A stretch of 64,000 nt of DNA, taken from contig DDFG01000001.1 of assembly GCA_002337055.1 (NCBI GenBank), forward strand, positions 297,061-361,060, in the 5' to 3' direction. Below, one piece after another: positions 44,418 through 53,620 of the stretch (positions are counted from its first letter, which is position 1; every line of letters starts with the position of its first letter). Origin of the DNA: Betaproteobacteria bacterium UBA1934. GTDB lineage: Bacteria; Pseudomonadota; Gammaproteobacteria; Burkholderiales; Rhodocyclaceae. Under the pieces are notes generated by a model. It was not told the DNA's origin, did no database searches, and saw only the letters and a program-made list of their open reading frames with translations. Made by a program: the position numbers and the translations under genes.

Positions 44418-45004
44418 TTGGTTTCCTTGCGGGTTTCGGGGAGGATTTTGACGCTTTCGATCACGACCGGCGTCAGGGGGACGTTCTGGTGCATGCCGGC
44501 GTCGCCGGTCTTGACCTGCGCGATCTTGTCGACGACGTCCATGCCTTGCTTGACGGTGCCGAAAACGGCATAGCCCCAGCCGTCAAAAGAGGGGTAGTCC
44601 AGTTTCGGGTTGTCGACATGGTTGATGAAGAACTGCGCAGTGGCGGAATGCGGTGCGCTGGTGCGGGCCATGGCGAGGGTGCCGCGAAGGTTCTTGAGGC
44701 CGTTCTTGGCTTCGTTCTCGACCGGCGCCTGGGTGGGCTTCTGGTTCATCTTGGCATCGAATCCGCCGCCCTGAATCATGAAGCCGGGAATGACGCGATG
44801 AAAGACGGTGCCAGTGTAGTGGCCACTCTTCACATAGGCGAGAAAGTTTTCAACCGATTTCGGGGCTTTGGCCGCATCGAGTTCGATCACGATCTTGCCG
44901 GCCGACGTCGTCATTTCGACGGTCGGTTCCGCTGCGGCGGGCAGGGCGGTCATTGTGAGCGCCGCGGCGGCGAACGCGGCGAACAGTTTTTGCGAGGTCT
45001 TCAT
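44414..45004 (-). CDS. ppiA: Periplasmic cyclophilin peptidyl-prolyl isomerase
   Basis: This is a 196-residue cyclophilin with a signal peptide (MKTSQKLFAAFAAAALTMTA, cleaved near PAAAEP). Active-site blocks are FHRVIPGFMIQGGGF, MARTSAPHSATAQFFINHVDN and GYAVFGTVKQG. The ATG at 45004 overlaps the upstream stop (TGATG); the longer frame to 45184 is antisense-like noise within the L,D-transpeptidase gene. It probably acts on envelope proteins. Confidence 0.94.
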   Translation of the reverse strand: MKTSQKLFAAFAAAALTMTALPAAAEPTVEMTTSAGKIVIELDAAKAPKSVENFLAYVKSGHYTGTVFHRVIPGFMIQGGGFDAKMNQKPTQAPVENEAKNGLKNLRGTLAMARTSAPHSATAQFFINHVDNPKLDYPSFDGWGYAVFGTVKQGMDVVDKIAQVKTGDAGMHQNVPLTPVVIESVKILPETRKETK

Positions 45005-46323
45005 CAGGCAGCTCCTTCGTAAATGATTTTCCATTTGCCGTCTTCCCGTTTCCAGTATTGACGTTTCTTCATGCTGTTGTCGAGGTTGTTGCTCTTGTAC
45101 TGCTGGTCGAAGGTGACGACCACCATTTCGTCCTTGCCGGGGTTGCGGAAGACGCTGAGGTTGTCGATCCTGACCTTGATCCACTGCTTGCTCTCGTTGA
45201 CCTGCCGTTTTTGCGCAGCGAACTGTTCGTAGCCTTGCCCGTTGGCGTTGAGTGTACGCGAATAGTGCTGGAGGAAACGGGTGACGTCGCGGCTTTCCCA
45301 GTCGGCCCGCCAGGCTTCCAGCGTCTTGTTGAGCTCGCCGCGTTCTTTGTTCCAGTCATCCAGCGTCAGCCATTCGACGGCGTTGCTGATGATGACCGGC
45401 GTCAGGCCGATTTGCAGGTTCTTGGCCACGGCATCAAGATCGCGGTTGGCGAGCACAACGCAGCCATCCGACGCTCTTGGTGGACGTGAAAACGTATCCG
45501 ACGGCGTGCCGTGCAGCCAGATGCCGTGCCCGTTGCGACCCTGTTGCTTGTCCCATTCGTTCGGGTAGTTGATCGGGAAAGCGCCGCTGCCGTACAGATC
45601 GGCAAGCTTTTCGCGCGGTAGGCTGGCGGTAACGTGATAGACACCGACGGGGGTTTTCTTGTCGCCTTCACTGACCTTGTTGGCACCGAGCTTGCCCTGG
45701 GTGACGTAGTAATCGGCTACAAAGCGCGGCCGACCGTTGTCGTTGGCATATACATAGAGACGCGATTTTTGCGTGTCGACCACGATGGCGTGCTTTTGGT
45801 CCGGATGCATTTGCAACAGGTAGCGCGGCACAAAATTCTCTTGTGGTTTGTTGCGATAGCCGCGCAGGCGGACGATGGCCTCGTCGCGCAGATCCGCCAC
45901 CCGTTCATCCTGCGGATTGGCGACGGCACCAAAACCACTGATCGGCTTGGTGCGCGCAAGCAACAGGTCGCCCCGTATCAGGTGGGCTAGGCGAAAATTC
46001 GGATACTGGCGCAGCAACCCCTCGGTGAGTTGCAGAGCCAGATCAAGCCGGTTTTGCTCGATGGCTTCGAAAACCTTGGCGAGCGCGGGTTCAGGGCCAG
46101 AGTCGGATATGGTGGCGGCGGGTGAGGCTGTCGCCGTGAGCGCCGCCGCTGGACGGCCAGTCGTGACCTTCACCGGTGCAGGCCGGTGCATCCGTTTGCC
46201 TGAATGAGTGGCCTTCTGGGCGGCGTGCGTCTTGTGCTTCTTGGCGGATTGCGTTTTTGCCTGCGCGCCGCCGGCGAGACAGATCGCCAGCGCGAACAGC
46301 AGCCACGTGCCACGACTGTGCAT
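45004..46323 (-). CDS. L,D-transpeptidase (YkuD) with C-terminal NTF2-like domain
   Basis: This is an exported peptidoglycan-acting enzyme of 439 residues. The signal peptide is WLLFALAICLAGGAQA. A Lys/His/Ala-rich linker, a small helical repeat region (about 79-130) and the YkuD catalytic domain (about 175-330) follow, with His271 in GIWLHGTPSD and the nucleophile Cys288 in ASDGCVVL. The last 110 residues (WRADWESRDVTRFLQHYS, YWKREDGKWKIIYEGAA) look like an NTF2-like domain, as in Cds6/Pgp2-type L,D-transpeptidases and carboxypeptidases. It overlaps its neighbours on both sides (TGATG). Confidence 0.9.
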   Translation of the reverse strand: MHSRGTWLLFALAICLAGGAQAKTQSAKKHKTHAAQKATHSGKRMHRPAPVKVTTGRPAAALTATASPAATISDSGPEPALAKVFEAIEQNRLDLALQLTEGLLRQYPNFRLAHLIRGDLLLARTKPISGFGAVANPQDERVADLRDEAIVRLRGYRNKPQENFVPRYLLQMHPDQKHAIVVDTQKSRLYVYANDNGRPRFVADYYVTQGKLGANKVSEGDKKTPVGVYHVTASLPREKLADLYGSGAFPINYPNEWDKQQGRNGHGIWLHGTPSDTFSRPPRASDGCVVLANRDLDAVAKNLQIGLTPVIISNAVEWLTLDDWNKERGELNKTLEAWRADWESRDVTRFLQHYSRTLNANGQGYEQFAAQKRQVNESKQWIKVRIDNLSVFRNPGKDEMVVVTFDQQYKSNNLDNSMKKRQYWKREDGKWKIIYEGAA

Positions 46324-47360
46324 CAACGAGCTTCTTCGTCCTGGATCAGCCACTTGCCGTTGCTCAGCACCAGTGTCAACGTCTTGTTGGCGGAGGTGGC
46401 GATACCCGGGGCCTTGTAGTGCTGACGGAATTTGACGGTGGCCCTATCGCCGTTGACGACGATGCTAGGCTCATCATAGGTGACGGCAATGCGCCCACCC
46501 TTGCCCGCGATGCGTTCCTCGCGTTGCGCCTCCCAGGCATGGCGGGATTGCCCCCTAGGCGGGTGGAACTCGGGGGCGTAGTAGGCGAGGTAGGTTTTCA
46601 CGTCTTTGCGCGACCAGGCAGAAGCCCAGCCGGCAAGCGTCTTTTCGACCTCGTCGCTGCTGCCTTCGGATTTGGTTGTCGGTTTCGGTGGGGCGGTCGA
46701 CGCCGCTGCAGGCGTGGCCGGGGTCACCGCAGGCGGGGCAATGATCGGGGCAGGTTTGGCGGGCTCGAGCTTGGCAGGCTCAGGTTTGACGGATGCCGGC
46801 GCGATTGGAGGTGGTCTGACGCCCGGTTTGACACCGGTGCTGATCAGATCGCGGATCAGCGCCAGCTTGTTCTGAGCGGCGGCGTTTGACGAATCGATCT
46901 GCAAGGCCTTGTCGTAAGCCTGACTGGCAAGTTTGGCATAAACATCGCCCAGATTCTCGTAGGCAATGGCGTAGGCGGGATGCGTGCGTATTGCCATTTC
47001 CAGCGCGGTACGGGCCTTGTCGTACTGTTTTTGCTGGGCATACAACACCGCCAGATTGTTGTAGGGCTCAGGCAACTCGGGGTAATCCTCGGTCAGCTTC
47101 GTGAACACGGCGATGGCTTCCGCCGGCTTGTTCATTTCGGTGAGGATCAGCCCTTTCAAAAAACGCCCCTGAGCATCCTTGGGTTTGGTCGCCAAATAGG
47201 CGTCCACCTTGCTCAGCGCCTGCGGAAACTGTGCCTGTTTGATCAGTTTCTGCACTTCCGGGAGATTGTCGGCAAGCGCCGGGAAGGTAGCGGCCAGGGC
47301 CGCGCCGAGAAGGATGGCGCGCAGGGCGGCACCAGTCTGCAAGCGGAAATGTGGCTTCAT
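46323..47360 (-). CDS. Exported TPR protein with C-terminal NTF2-like domain
   Basis: This is a periplasmic protein of 345 residues. The signal peptide is in ALRAILLGAALAATFPALA. Three or four TPR units (about 30-160: PQALSKVDAYLATKPKDAQ, PEPYNNLAVLYAQQKQYDKA, AYAIAYENLGDVYAKLASQA) are followed by a Pro/Ala/Lys linker and an NTF2-like domain (about 235-345: LAGWASAWSRKDVKTYLAYY, KWLIQDEEAR) that mirrors the one in the L,D-transpeptidase encoded next. Shared C-terminal domains and coupled translation (TGATG) suggest a partner or scaffold for that enzyme. It is the first gene of the five-gene operon, divergent from cysS with a 106-base gap. Confidence 0.85.
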   Translation of the reverse strand: MKPHFRLQTGAALRAILLGAALAATFPALADNLPEVQKLIKQAQFPQALSKVDAYLATKPKDAQGRFLKGLILTEMNKPAEAIAVFTKLTEDYPELPEPYNNLAVLYAQQKQYDKARTALEMAIRTHPAYAIAYENLGDVYAKLASQAYDKALQIDSSNAAAQNKLALIRDLISTGVKPGVRPPPIAPASVKPEPAKLEPAKPAPIIAPPAVTPATPAAASTAPPKPTTKSEGSSDEVEKTLAGWASAWSRKDVKTYLAYYAPEFHPPRGQSRHAWEAQREERIAGKGGRIAVTYDEPSIVVNGDRATVKFRQHYKAPGIATSANKTLTLVLSNGKWLIQDEEAR

Positions 47361-47466
47361 CGCTATGTTACAATCCGTACGGTTGGGCAATCGTTAATTC
47401 TATCAAGAACACCCGTCAATCCAAAGTTCTGTCGCACCTCGCGATCCTGTCTTTTTCCTGTCCGTC

Positions 47467-48834
47467 ATGCTGAAAATCTACAACACACTGCATCGCCAAA
47501 AACAAGTCTTTCAACCGCTCGAGCCCGGCAAGGTGAAGATGTATGTGTGTGGCATGACGATTTATGATTTTTGTCATCTCGGCCACGCACGGCTGATGGT
47601 CGCTTTTGACCTCGTCTACCGCTGGTTGCAAGCTTCCGGCTATGAGGTGACCTACGTTCGGAACATTACCGACATTGATGACAAAATCATCAAACGGGCA
47701 GCGGAAAATGGTGAATCGATCCGGTCGTTGACCGAACGTTTCACGGCCATCATGCATGAAGATACCGCCGCGCTCGGCGTGCTGCCGCCGACGCATGAGC
47801 CGCGCGCCACCGAATATGTGCCGCAGATGCTGTCGTTGATAGAGAAACTGGAAACGAACGGGCTGGCGTATCAGGCCAGCGACGGTGACGTGAATTACGC
47901 GGTACGTAAATTCCCGGGTTACGGCAAGCTCTCCGGCAAGTCGCTTGACGATTTACGTGCCGGCGAACGGGTCGAGGTCGATAGCGCCAAGCAGGACCCG
48001 CTCGATTTCGTGCTCTGGAAGCACGCCAAGCCGGGCGAACCCGCCTGGGAATCGCCTTGGGGCGCGGGCCGGCCGGGGTGGCACATCGAATGCTCCGCGA
48101 TGAGTTCGCATCTGCTCGGCCAGCAATTCGATATTCATGGCGGCGGCCAGGATTTGCAGTTTCCGCACCACGAGAATGAAATCGCCCAGTCGGAAGGCGC
48201 GCATCAGTGCGGCTTCGTCAACTACTGGATGCACAACGGTTTTGTCCGGGTCGACAACGAAAAGATGTCGAAGTCGCTGGGCAATTTCTTCACCATCCGC
48301 GAAGTGCTGAAGGCGTTCGATCCCGAGGTCGTGCGCTTCTTCATTCTGCGGGCGCATTACCGCAGTCCGCTGAACTACTCCGACGTTCATCTCGACGACG
48401 CGAAACGCAGCCTCGATACGCTCTACTTCACGCTGCGCGATGTGCCGCCGGTGACGGTGGACATCGACTGGGTCGATCCCTTCGCGGCGCGCTTCAAGGC
48501 GGCGCTGGACGACGATTTTGATTCCCATGGCGCGATCGCCGTGCTGTTCGATCTGGCCGGCGAGGTGAATCGCAGCCGCGATGCTCGCCTGGCGGGGTTG
48601 CTGCGGGCGCTCGCCAACATCATCGGCCTGCTTGAACGCGAACCGCAAGTCTACTTGCGTGCGGGTGTTGGTGGCGATCTGGACGAAGCAGAGATCGAAA
48701 AACTGATCGCCGAGCGCGCGGATGCCAAGAAGGCCCGCAATTTTGCCGAAGCCGACCGCATCCGCAACCTGCTCAAGGACGCCGGCATTCTGCTCGACGA
48801 CAGCGCGCAGGGCACGACCTGGCGGCGCGCCTGA
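47467..48834 (+). CDS. cysS: Cysteinyl-tRNA synthetase
   Basis: This class I synthetase charges tRNA-Cys. It has 455 residues. The HIGH-type motif is CHLGHARLM in CGMTIYDFCHLGHARLM; the zinc site includes the Cys of YVCGMT and the block WHIECSAMSSHLLG with HGGGQDLQFPHHENE. KMSKSLGNF is the KMSKS motif. An AGCAGAGATC-like stretch near the 3' end encodes the conserved KKARNFAEADRIRNLL. It converges on the hydrolase gene with a 4-base gap. Confidence 0.98.
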   Translation: MLKIYNTLHRQKQVFQPLEPGKVKMYVCGMTIYDFCHLGHARLMVAFDLVYRWLQASGYEVTYVRNITDIDDKIIKRAAENGESIRSLTERFTAIMHEDTAALGVLPPTHEPRATEYVPQMLSLIEKLETNGLAYQASDGDVNYAVRKFPGYGKLSGKSLDDLRAGERVEVDSAKQDPLDFVLWKHAKPGEPAWESPWGAGRPGWHIECSAMSSHLLGQQFDIHGGGQDLQFPHHENEIAQSEGAHQCGFVNYWMHNGFVRVDNEKMSKSLGNFFTIREVLKAFDPEVVRFFILRAHYRSPLNYSDVHLDDAKRSLDTLYFTLRDVPPVTVDIDWVDPFAARFKAALDDDFDSHGAIAVLFDLAGEVNRSRDARLAGLLRALANIIGLLEREPQVYLRAGVGGDLDEAEIEKLIAERADAKKARNFAEADRIRNLLKDAGILLDDSAQGTTWRRA

Positions 48835-48838
48835 GCGA

Positions 48839-49669
48839 TCAGCGAACCGCGCTCAGGTGCCCGGCCAGCGCCAGATTGACCGCTTGCGGCCTTTCGGCGA
48901 CCAGCGCGTGTCCCGCGCCGGCGATGGTCATCATTTCCGCGCCCGGGATACGGGCGGCGATCGCCGCGGAATCCGTTGGCGGGTAGAGCCGGTCCTGTTC
49001 GGCGGCCAGAACCAGGGTAGGGCAGCGAACGCCAGCGAGCTTTTCGAGGAGTTGACCGTCGCTCACCTCCGGGAACTGCGCCTGCAAGAGTTCGACCTGG
49101 CCACGGCAGAAATCCGGCAACTCTTTGACGACTTCACGGAAACTTGCCAGACGATCGCTGATCAGGGTCGGGCGGGCCACCAGACAGGCTTCGCTATAAA
49201 GATCGGGCAGCGCCGACAGTAAAAGCTCCTCGATTCGGTTTTGCTCGGCCGCACGCTGCCAGGTGGCGAGAATCTGCCTGGGCAGCGGCCGAATCAGCGC
49301 CGTGGTGGTGATCAGCATCAACGATTGCACGCGGGCGGGGTGGGTGCAAGCAAACTTCATCGCGGTCATGCCGCCGTAGCTGGTGCCGACAAAATGGGCG
49401 CGGGCGATGCCGAGCGCGTCCATCAACGCGGCGAGGTCGTCGACATGCGTCTGCATGCGATAAGGCCCCGGTGTGACCTGCGAGCGCCATTGACCGCGGT
49501 ATTCGAATTGCAGGATGTTGAGATCCAGCTTTTTGGCCACCGGGACCTGACCGGTCCACGATTCCAGCGCGCTCATGATGCCGTTCAGGAAAATGACGCA
49601 GGGCGCGCCAGCCGAGTGTTCGTGGTATTCGTAGTGGCAGCGGAAGCCGTTGATCTCGAGGTGGGGCAT
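48839..49669 (-). CDS. Alpha/beta hydrolase
   Basis: This is an alpha/beta-hydrolase fold protein of 276 residues from ATG 49669; a GTG at 49678 adds three. The nucleophile elbow is GTSYGGM, the acid is likely Asp in AAEQDRLYPP, and the His is in AGHALVAERP, in the usual order. The oxyanion strand FLNGIMSALESW has an Asn-Gly where HG is usual, a feature of some esterases and acyltransferase-like hydrolases. The substrate is unknown. It follows the dnaJ terminator in the same direction, so it probably has its own promoter. Confidence 0.85.
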   Translation of the reverse strand: MPHLEINGFRCHYEYHEHSAGAPCVIFLNGIMSALESWTGQVPVAKKLDLNILQFEYRGQWRSQVTPGPYRMQTHVDDLAALMDALGIARAHFVGTSYGGMTAMKFACTHPARVQSLMLITTTALIRPLPRQILATWQRAAEQNRIEELLLSALPDLYSEACLVARPTLISDRLASFREVVKELPDFCRGQVELLQAQFPEVSDGQLLEKLAGVRCPTLVLAAEQDRLYPPTDSAAIAARIPGAEMMTIAGAGHALVAERPQAVNLALAGHLSAVR

Positions 49670-49712
49670 GATGGTCACGCGTAAAGTGCGGGGGGCCTAT
49701 TGTATCCTCAAG

Positions 49713-49739
49713 CGAAAACGCCCGGCAGGACCGGGCGTT
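49713..49739 (-). terminator. Rho-independent terminator after dnaJ
   Basis: Perfect 9-bp arms AACGCCCGG and CCGGGCGTT with a five-base loop; the minus strand continues TTTTCGCTT. It begins 20 bases after the dnaJ stop. Confidence 0.85.
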
Positions 49740-49759
49740 GGGAGTGTGCAAGGGATCGG

Positions 49760-50890
49760 TCAGCCGAAGAAAGCCTTGACCTTGTCCATCCAAGACTGCG
49801 CACGTGGGTTGTGCTTGGCTTCGTTACCGCGGTTCAGCTCATCCAGTTCGCGCAAGAGTTCCCGCTGGCGATCGGTCAGGTTGATCGGCGTCTCGACGAC
49901 CACATGGCACATCAGGTCGCCGTAGGCATGGCTGCGGACGCCCTTGATCCCCTTGCCGCGCAGGCGGAACACGCGTCCGGTCTGGGTTTCCGGCGGGATC
50001 TTGATGGTCGCGGCGCCATCCAGCGTCGGGATCTCGATCTCGCCACCGAGCGCGGCGGTGGTGAAGGAAATCGGCATTTCGCAATGCAGGTCGCTGTGCT
50101 CGCGCTGAAACACCGGGTGCGGCTTGAGGTGAATCTGCACATAGAGATCACCCGGAGGCCCGCCATTGACGCCGTGCTCGCCTTCACCGGCGAGGCGGAT
50201 GCGATCGCCTTCGTCGACGCCGGCAGGGATCTTGACGGCGAGTGTCTTGTGTTTTTTCAGGCGACCGGCACCGTGGCAGGTGCCGCAGGGGTCGGAAATG
50301 AATCGGCCCGTGCCGTGGCATTTCGGGCAAGTCTGCTGAATCGAGAAGAAGCCCTGTTGCAGGCGCACCTGTCCCGAGCCCTGACAGGTCGGGCAGGTCG
50401 CTGGTTTGCTGCCGGCTTTGGCGCCGCTGCCGCCGCAGGGTTCGCACACTTCCATGGTCGGAATGCGGATCTTGGTTTCGGTGCCGTGGGCGGCCTGTTC
50501 GAGCGTGATTTCCAGGTTGTAACGAAGATCAGCGCCCCGGTAAACGTTGGATCGGCTTTGGCCGCCTCCACGGCCACCGCCAAAGATTTCGTCGAAAATG
50601 CCGCCGAAAGCATCGGCAAAGCCCCCAAAACCGGCGCCGCCGCCCGCGCCAAAGCCGGCCTGCGGGTCGACCCCGGCATGGCCATATTGGTCGTAGGCGG
50701 CGCGCTTGTTGCCGTCCGACAGGATTTCGTAAGCTTCCTTGGCTTCCTTGAACTTCTCCTCCGCCGCCGGATTATCCGGATTGCGGTCAGGATGGTGTTT
50801 CATGGCCAGCTTGCGGTAGGCCTTCTTGATTTCGTCCTCGGAGGCGTCGCGGTTGACGCCGAGGATTTCGTAATAGTCGCGTTTGCTCAT
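49760..50890 (-). CDS. dnaJ: Chaperone DnaJ
   Basis: DnaJ delivers clients to DnaK and stimulates its ATPase. It has 376 residues: J domain with HPD (MKHHPDRNPDNP), Gly/Phe-rich region (GFGAGGGAGFGGFADAFGG), four CxxCxGxG zinc-centre repeats (CEPCGGSG, CPTCQGSG, CPKCHGTG, CGTCHGAG) and the C-terminal client-binding domain. The ATG at 50890 gives MSKRDYYEILGV; a start at 50920 is an extension. It follows dnaK after 98 bases that contain a long hairpin. Confidence 0.98.
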   Translation of the reverse strand: MSKRDYYEILGVNRDASEDEIKKAYRKLAMKHHPDRNPDNPAAEEKFKEAKEAYEILSDGNKRAAYDQYGHAGVDPQAGFGAGGGAGFGGFADAFGGIFDEIFGGGRGGGQSRSNVYRGADLRYNLEITLEQAAHGTETKIRIPTMEVCEPCGGSGAKAGSKPATCPTCQGSGQVRLQQGFFSIQQTCPKCHGTGRFISDPCGTCHGAGRLKKHKTLAVKIPAGVDEGDRIRLAGEGEHGVNGGPPGDLYVQIHLKPHPVFQREHSDLHCEMPISFTTAALGGEIEIPTLDGAATIKIPPETQTGRVFRLRGKGIKGVRSHAYGDLMCHVVVETPINLTDRQRELLRELDELNRGNEAKHNPRAQSWMDKVKAFFG

Positions 50891-50921
50891 GGGTTCGGTC
50901 CGGCAGGGGCGCTTGCGCAAA

Positions 50922-50962
50922 GGCCGGATTCAGCGGAACGGGTGATCCGCACGAATCCGGCC
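50922..50962 (-). repeat. Extended hairpin in the dnaK-dnaJ spacer
   Basis: Outer arms GGCCGGATTC and GAATCCGGCC (10 bp) and inner arms GCGGA and TCCGC (5 bp) stack into one long stem with an eight-base loop. No T-run follows on the minus strand (TTTGCGC), so processing, mRNA stabilisation or partial termination is more likely than full termination. Confidence 0.65.
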
Positions 50963-50988
50963 GCGTGTCAGGGAACGCGTCGCCCGGA

Positions 50989-52941
50989 TCAGGCCTTTTT
51001 GTCCTTGACTTCGGTAAACTCGGCATCGACGACATCGCCCTCGACGGTCTTTTCCTGCTGACCGCCCGGAGCGCCCGTCGGGCCAGCCCCGGCTGCACCG
51101 GCTGCGGCGCCGGCCGCCTGTTCCTGGGCGTACATCTTTTCGCCCAGTTTCTGCGCGGCTTGCGCCAGCGCTTCGGTCTTGGCCTCGATGGTTTCCTTGT
51201 CGCCTTCGCGCAGCACGCCTTCGACATCCTTGATCGCCGCTTCGATCTTTTCCTTCTCGCCGGCGTCGAGCTTGTCGCCATACTCGGTCAGCGACTTCTT
51301 GACCATGTGCACCATGCCGTCGGCGGCGTTACGGGCGTTGGCCAACTCATGCGCCTTCTTGTCCTCTTCGGCGTGGGCCTCGGCATCCTTCACCATGCGC
51401 TGGATTTCTTCCTCGCTCAAGCCGGAATTGGCCTTGATGGTGATCTTGTTTTCCTTGCCGGTGGCTTTGTCCTTGGCGGTGACGTGCATGATGCCGTTGG
51501 CGTCGATGTCGAAGATGACTTCGATCTGCGGCACGCCACGCGGCGCTGGCGGGATGCCTTCCAGATTGAACTGGCCCAGGCTCTTGTTGCCGGCCGACAT
51601 TTCGCGCTCGCCTTGCAGGACGTGAATGGTCACGGCCGACTGGCTGTCATCGGCGGTCGAGAACACCTGCGACGCCTTGGTCGGGATGGTCGTGTTCTTC
51701 TGAATCAGCTTGGTCATGACGCCGCCCAGGGTCTCAATGCCGAGCGACAGCGGGGTCACGTCGAGCAGCAGCACGTCCTTGACCTCGCCTTGCAGCACGC
51801 CACCCTGGATGGCGGCGCCGACGGCGACGGCCTCATCGGGGTTCACGTCCTTGCGCGGTTCCTTGCCGAAGAATTCCTTGACCTTGTCCTGCACCTTGGG
51901 CATACGGCTCTGACCGCCGACCAGGATAACGTCGTCGATGTCGCCGATCTTGCAGCCGGCATCCTTCAGCGCGGTGGCGCAAGGACCGATGGTGCGGTCG
52001 ACCAGTTCTTCCACGAGCGACTCGAACTTGGCGCGGGTGACCTTCATGGTCAGGTGCTTGGGACCGGACGCATCCGCCGTGATGTAGGGCAGGTTGATTT
52101 CGGTCTGTTGCAGCGACGACAGCTCGATCTTGGCCTTTTCGGCGGCTTCCTTGAGGCGTTGCAGCGCCAGCACATCGGCCTTCAGGTTGACGCCGGATTC
52201 CTTCTTGAACTCTTCGATGATGTAGTCGATCAGACGCTGATCGAAGTCTTCGCCACCGAGGAAGGTGTCGCCGTTGGTGGCCAGCACTTCAAACTGCTTT
52301 TCGCCATCGACGTCGGCGATTTCGATGATCGAGATATCGAAAGTGCCGCCGCCCAGGTCATAAACTGCGATCTTGCGATCCTTGCTGGCGGCCTTGTCCA
52401 TGCCGAAGGCCAGCGCGGCCGCGGTCGGTTCGTTGATGATGCGCTTGACTTCGAGACCGGCGATGCGGCCGGCGTCTTTGGTGGCCTGACGCTGGCTGTC
52501 GTTGAAATAGGCCGGGACGGTGATGACCGCTTCGGTGACTTCCTCGCCGAGGTAGTCTTCGGCGGTCTTCTTCATCTTGCGCAGCACTTCGGCGGAAACC
52601 TGCGGGGGGGCGATTTTCTTGTCGCGCACTTCCACCCATGCGTCGCCGTTGTCGGCCTTCATGATTTTGTAGGGCATCAGCGAGATGTCCTTCTGCACTT
52701 CCTTTTCCTCGAAGCGGCGGCCGATCAGGCGCTTGACCGCGTAGAGGGTGTTCTTCGGGTTGGTGACGGCCTGGCGCTTGGCCGGGGCGCCGCAGAGGAT
52801 TTCGCCGTCGTCGCTGTAACCAATGATGGAAGGCGTCGTGCGTGCGCCTTCCGAGTTTTCGATGACCTTCGGCTGGCCGCCTTCCATGATGGCCACGCAG
52901 CTGTTCGTCGTTCCGAGGTCGATGCCGATGATCTTGCCCAT
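50989..52941 (-). CDS. dnaK: Chaperone DnaK (Hsp70)
   Basis: This is the main Hsp70, 650 residues. It starts MGKIIGIDLGTTNSCVAIM; the ATPase domain has AVYDLGGGTFDISIIEI and LVGGQSRMP; the linker/substrate domain begins DVLLLDVTPLSLGIETLGGV. The C-terminal tail ends in EFTEVKDKKA after an Ala/Gly-rich lid. It is flanked by grpE (65 bases upstream) and dnaJ. A 664-codon open frame on the opposite strand is the familiar artefact of dnaK codon bias. Confidence 0.99.
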   Translation of the reverse strand: MGKIIGIDLGTTNSCVAIMEGGQPKVIENSEGARTTPSIIGYSDDGEILCGAPAKRQAVTNPKNTLYAVKRLIGRRFEEKEVQKDISLMPYKIMKADNGDAWVEVRDKKIAPPQVSAEVLRKMKKTAEDYLGEEVTEAVITVPAYFNDSQRQATKDAGRIAGLEVKRIINEPTAAALAFGMDKAASKDRKIAVYDLGGGTFDISIIEIADVDGEKQFEVLATNGDTFLGGEDFDQRLIDYIIEEFKKESGVNLKADVLALQRLKEAAEKAKIELSSLQQTEINLPYITADASGPKHLTMKVTRAKFESLVEELVDRTIGPCATALKDAGCKIGDIDDVILVGGQSRMPKVQDKVKEFFGKEPRKDVNPDEAVAVGAAIQGGVLQGEVKDVLLLDVTPLSLGIETLGGVMTKLIQKNTTIPTKASQVFSTADDSQSAVTIHVLQGEREMSAGNKSLGQFNLEGIPPAPRGVPQIEVIFDIDANGIMHVTAKDKATGKENKITIKANSGLSEEEIQRMVKDAEAHAEEDKKAHELANARNAADGMVHMVKKSLTEYGDKLDAGEKEKIEAAIKDVEGVLREGDKETIEAKTEALAQAAQKLGEKMYAQEQAAGAAAGAAGAGPTGAPGGQQEKTVEGDVVDAEFTEVKDKKA

Positions 52942-53006
52942 TGTTGTTCCTTTCAGTGAGGGGGAGAACCGGAGCGGACTCCGGGGTTCAATTCGTTGCC
53001 TGTTCG

Positions 53007-53594
53007 TTAATTGGGGGCGGGCGCCGGGTTTTCAACTGCCTTCGCCTTGGCGACCATGACCAGTGCCGGACGCAGGATGCGATCGGCGATCAGGTAGCCC
53101 TTTTGCAGCACGGTGACCACCGTGTTCGGCTCCTGCTCGGCTTCGACCATGCCGATGGCCTGATGGCGATGCGGATCGAACTTCTCGCCCTGTGGGTTGA
53201 TTTCGATCAGGTTGGCCTTGTCGAAAGCGGCGACCAGTTGCTTCAGCGTCAATTCGACCCCGGAATGCAGCGCCTCGGCGGTTTGGTTCTGGTTGGCGAG
53301 CGCAGCTTCGAGGCTGTCCTTGACCGCCAGCAGTTCGCCGGCAAATTTCTCGATGGCGAATTTGTGCGTCTTGGCGATGTCTTCCTGCGCGCGGCGGCGG
53401 ACATTTTCGGTTTCGGCTTTGGCGCGCAGCCAGGCGTCGTGATGCTCGGCGGCCTTCAGTTCGAGTTGGCGAAGCTGTTCTTCTAGACTGGGCAGCGTGT
53501 CGACCGCGTCGGTTGCTACGCTCTCCGGAGCGGAGGCTGGCGAGGAGGTATCCTGAGTCAACTGTGCTGATTCGATGGTCTCTTTGGCTTGCAT
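53007..53594 (-). CDS. grpE: Nucleotide exchange factor GrpE
   Basis: GrpE releases ADP from DnaK. It has 195 residues: an acidic/Ser-Ala-rich N-terminus, a long coiled-coil helix (SLEEQLRQLELKAAEHHDAW, NVRRRAQEDIAKTHKFAIEK) and a beta domain with GEKFDPHRHQAIGMVE and VVTVLQKGYLIADRILRPA. The ATG at 53594 is preferred over 53648 because a heat-shock promoter lies at 53621-53649, inside the longer frame. Confidence 0.97.
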   Translation of the reverse strand: MQAKETIESAQLTQDTSSPASAPESVATDAVDTLPSLEEQLRQLELKAAEHHDAWLRAKAETENVRRRAQEDIAKTHKFAIEKFAGELLAVKDSLEAALANQNQTAEALHSGVELTLKQLVAAFDKANLIEINPQGEKFDPHRHQAIGMVEAEQEPNTVVTVLQKGYLIADRILRPALVMVAKAKAVENPAPAPN

Positions 53595-53620
53595 TCGGTG
53601 TTCTCCAAAAAACTGCAACG

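Noticed and set aside
50965..52959. 664-codon open frame on the plus strand opposite dnaK
   Set aside because: Long antisense frames over dnaK are a known artefact of its codon bias. The translation has Leu/Asp/Gly/His repeats without domain character.
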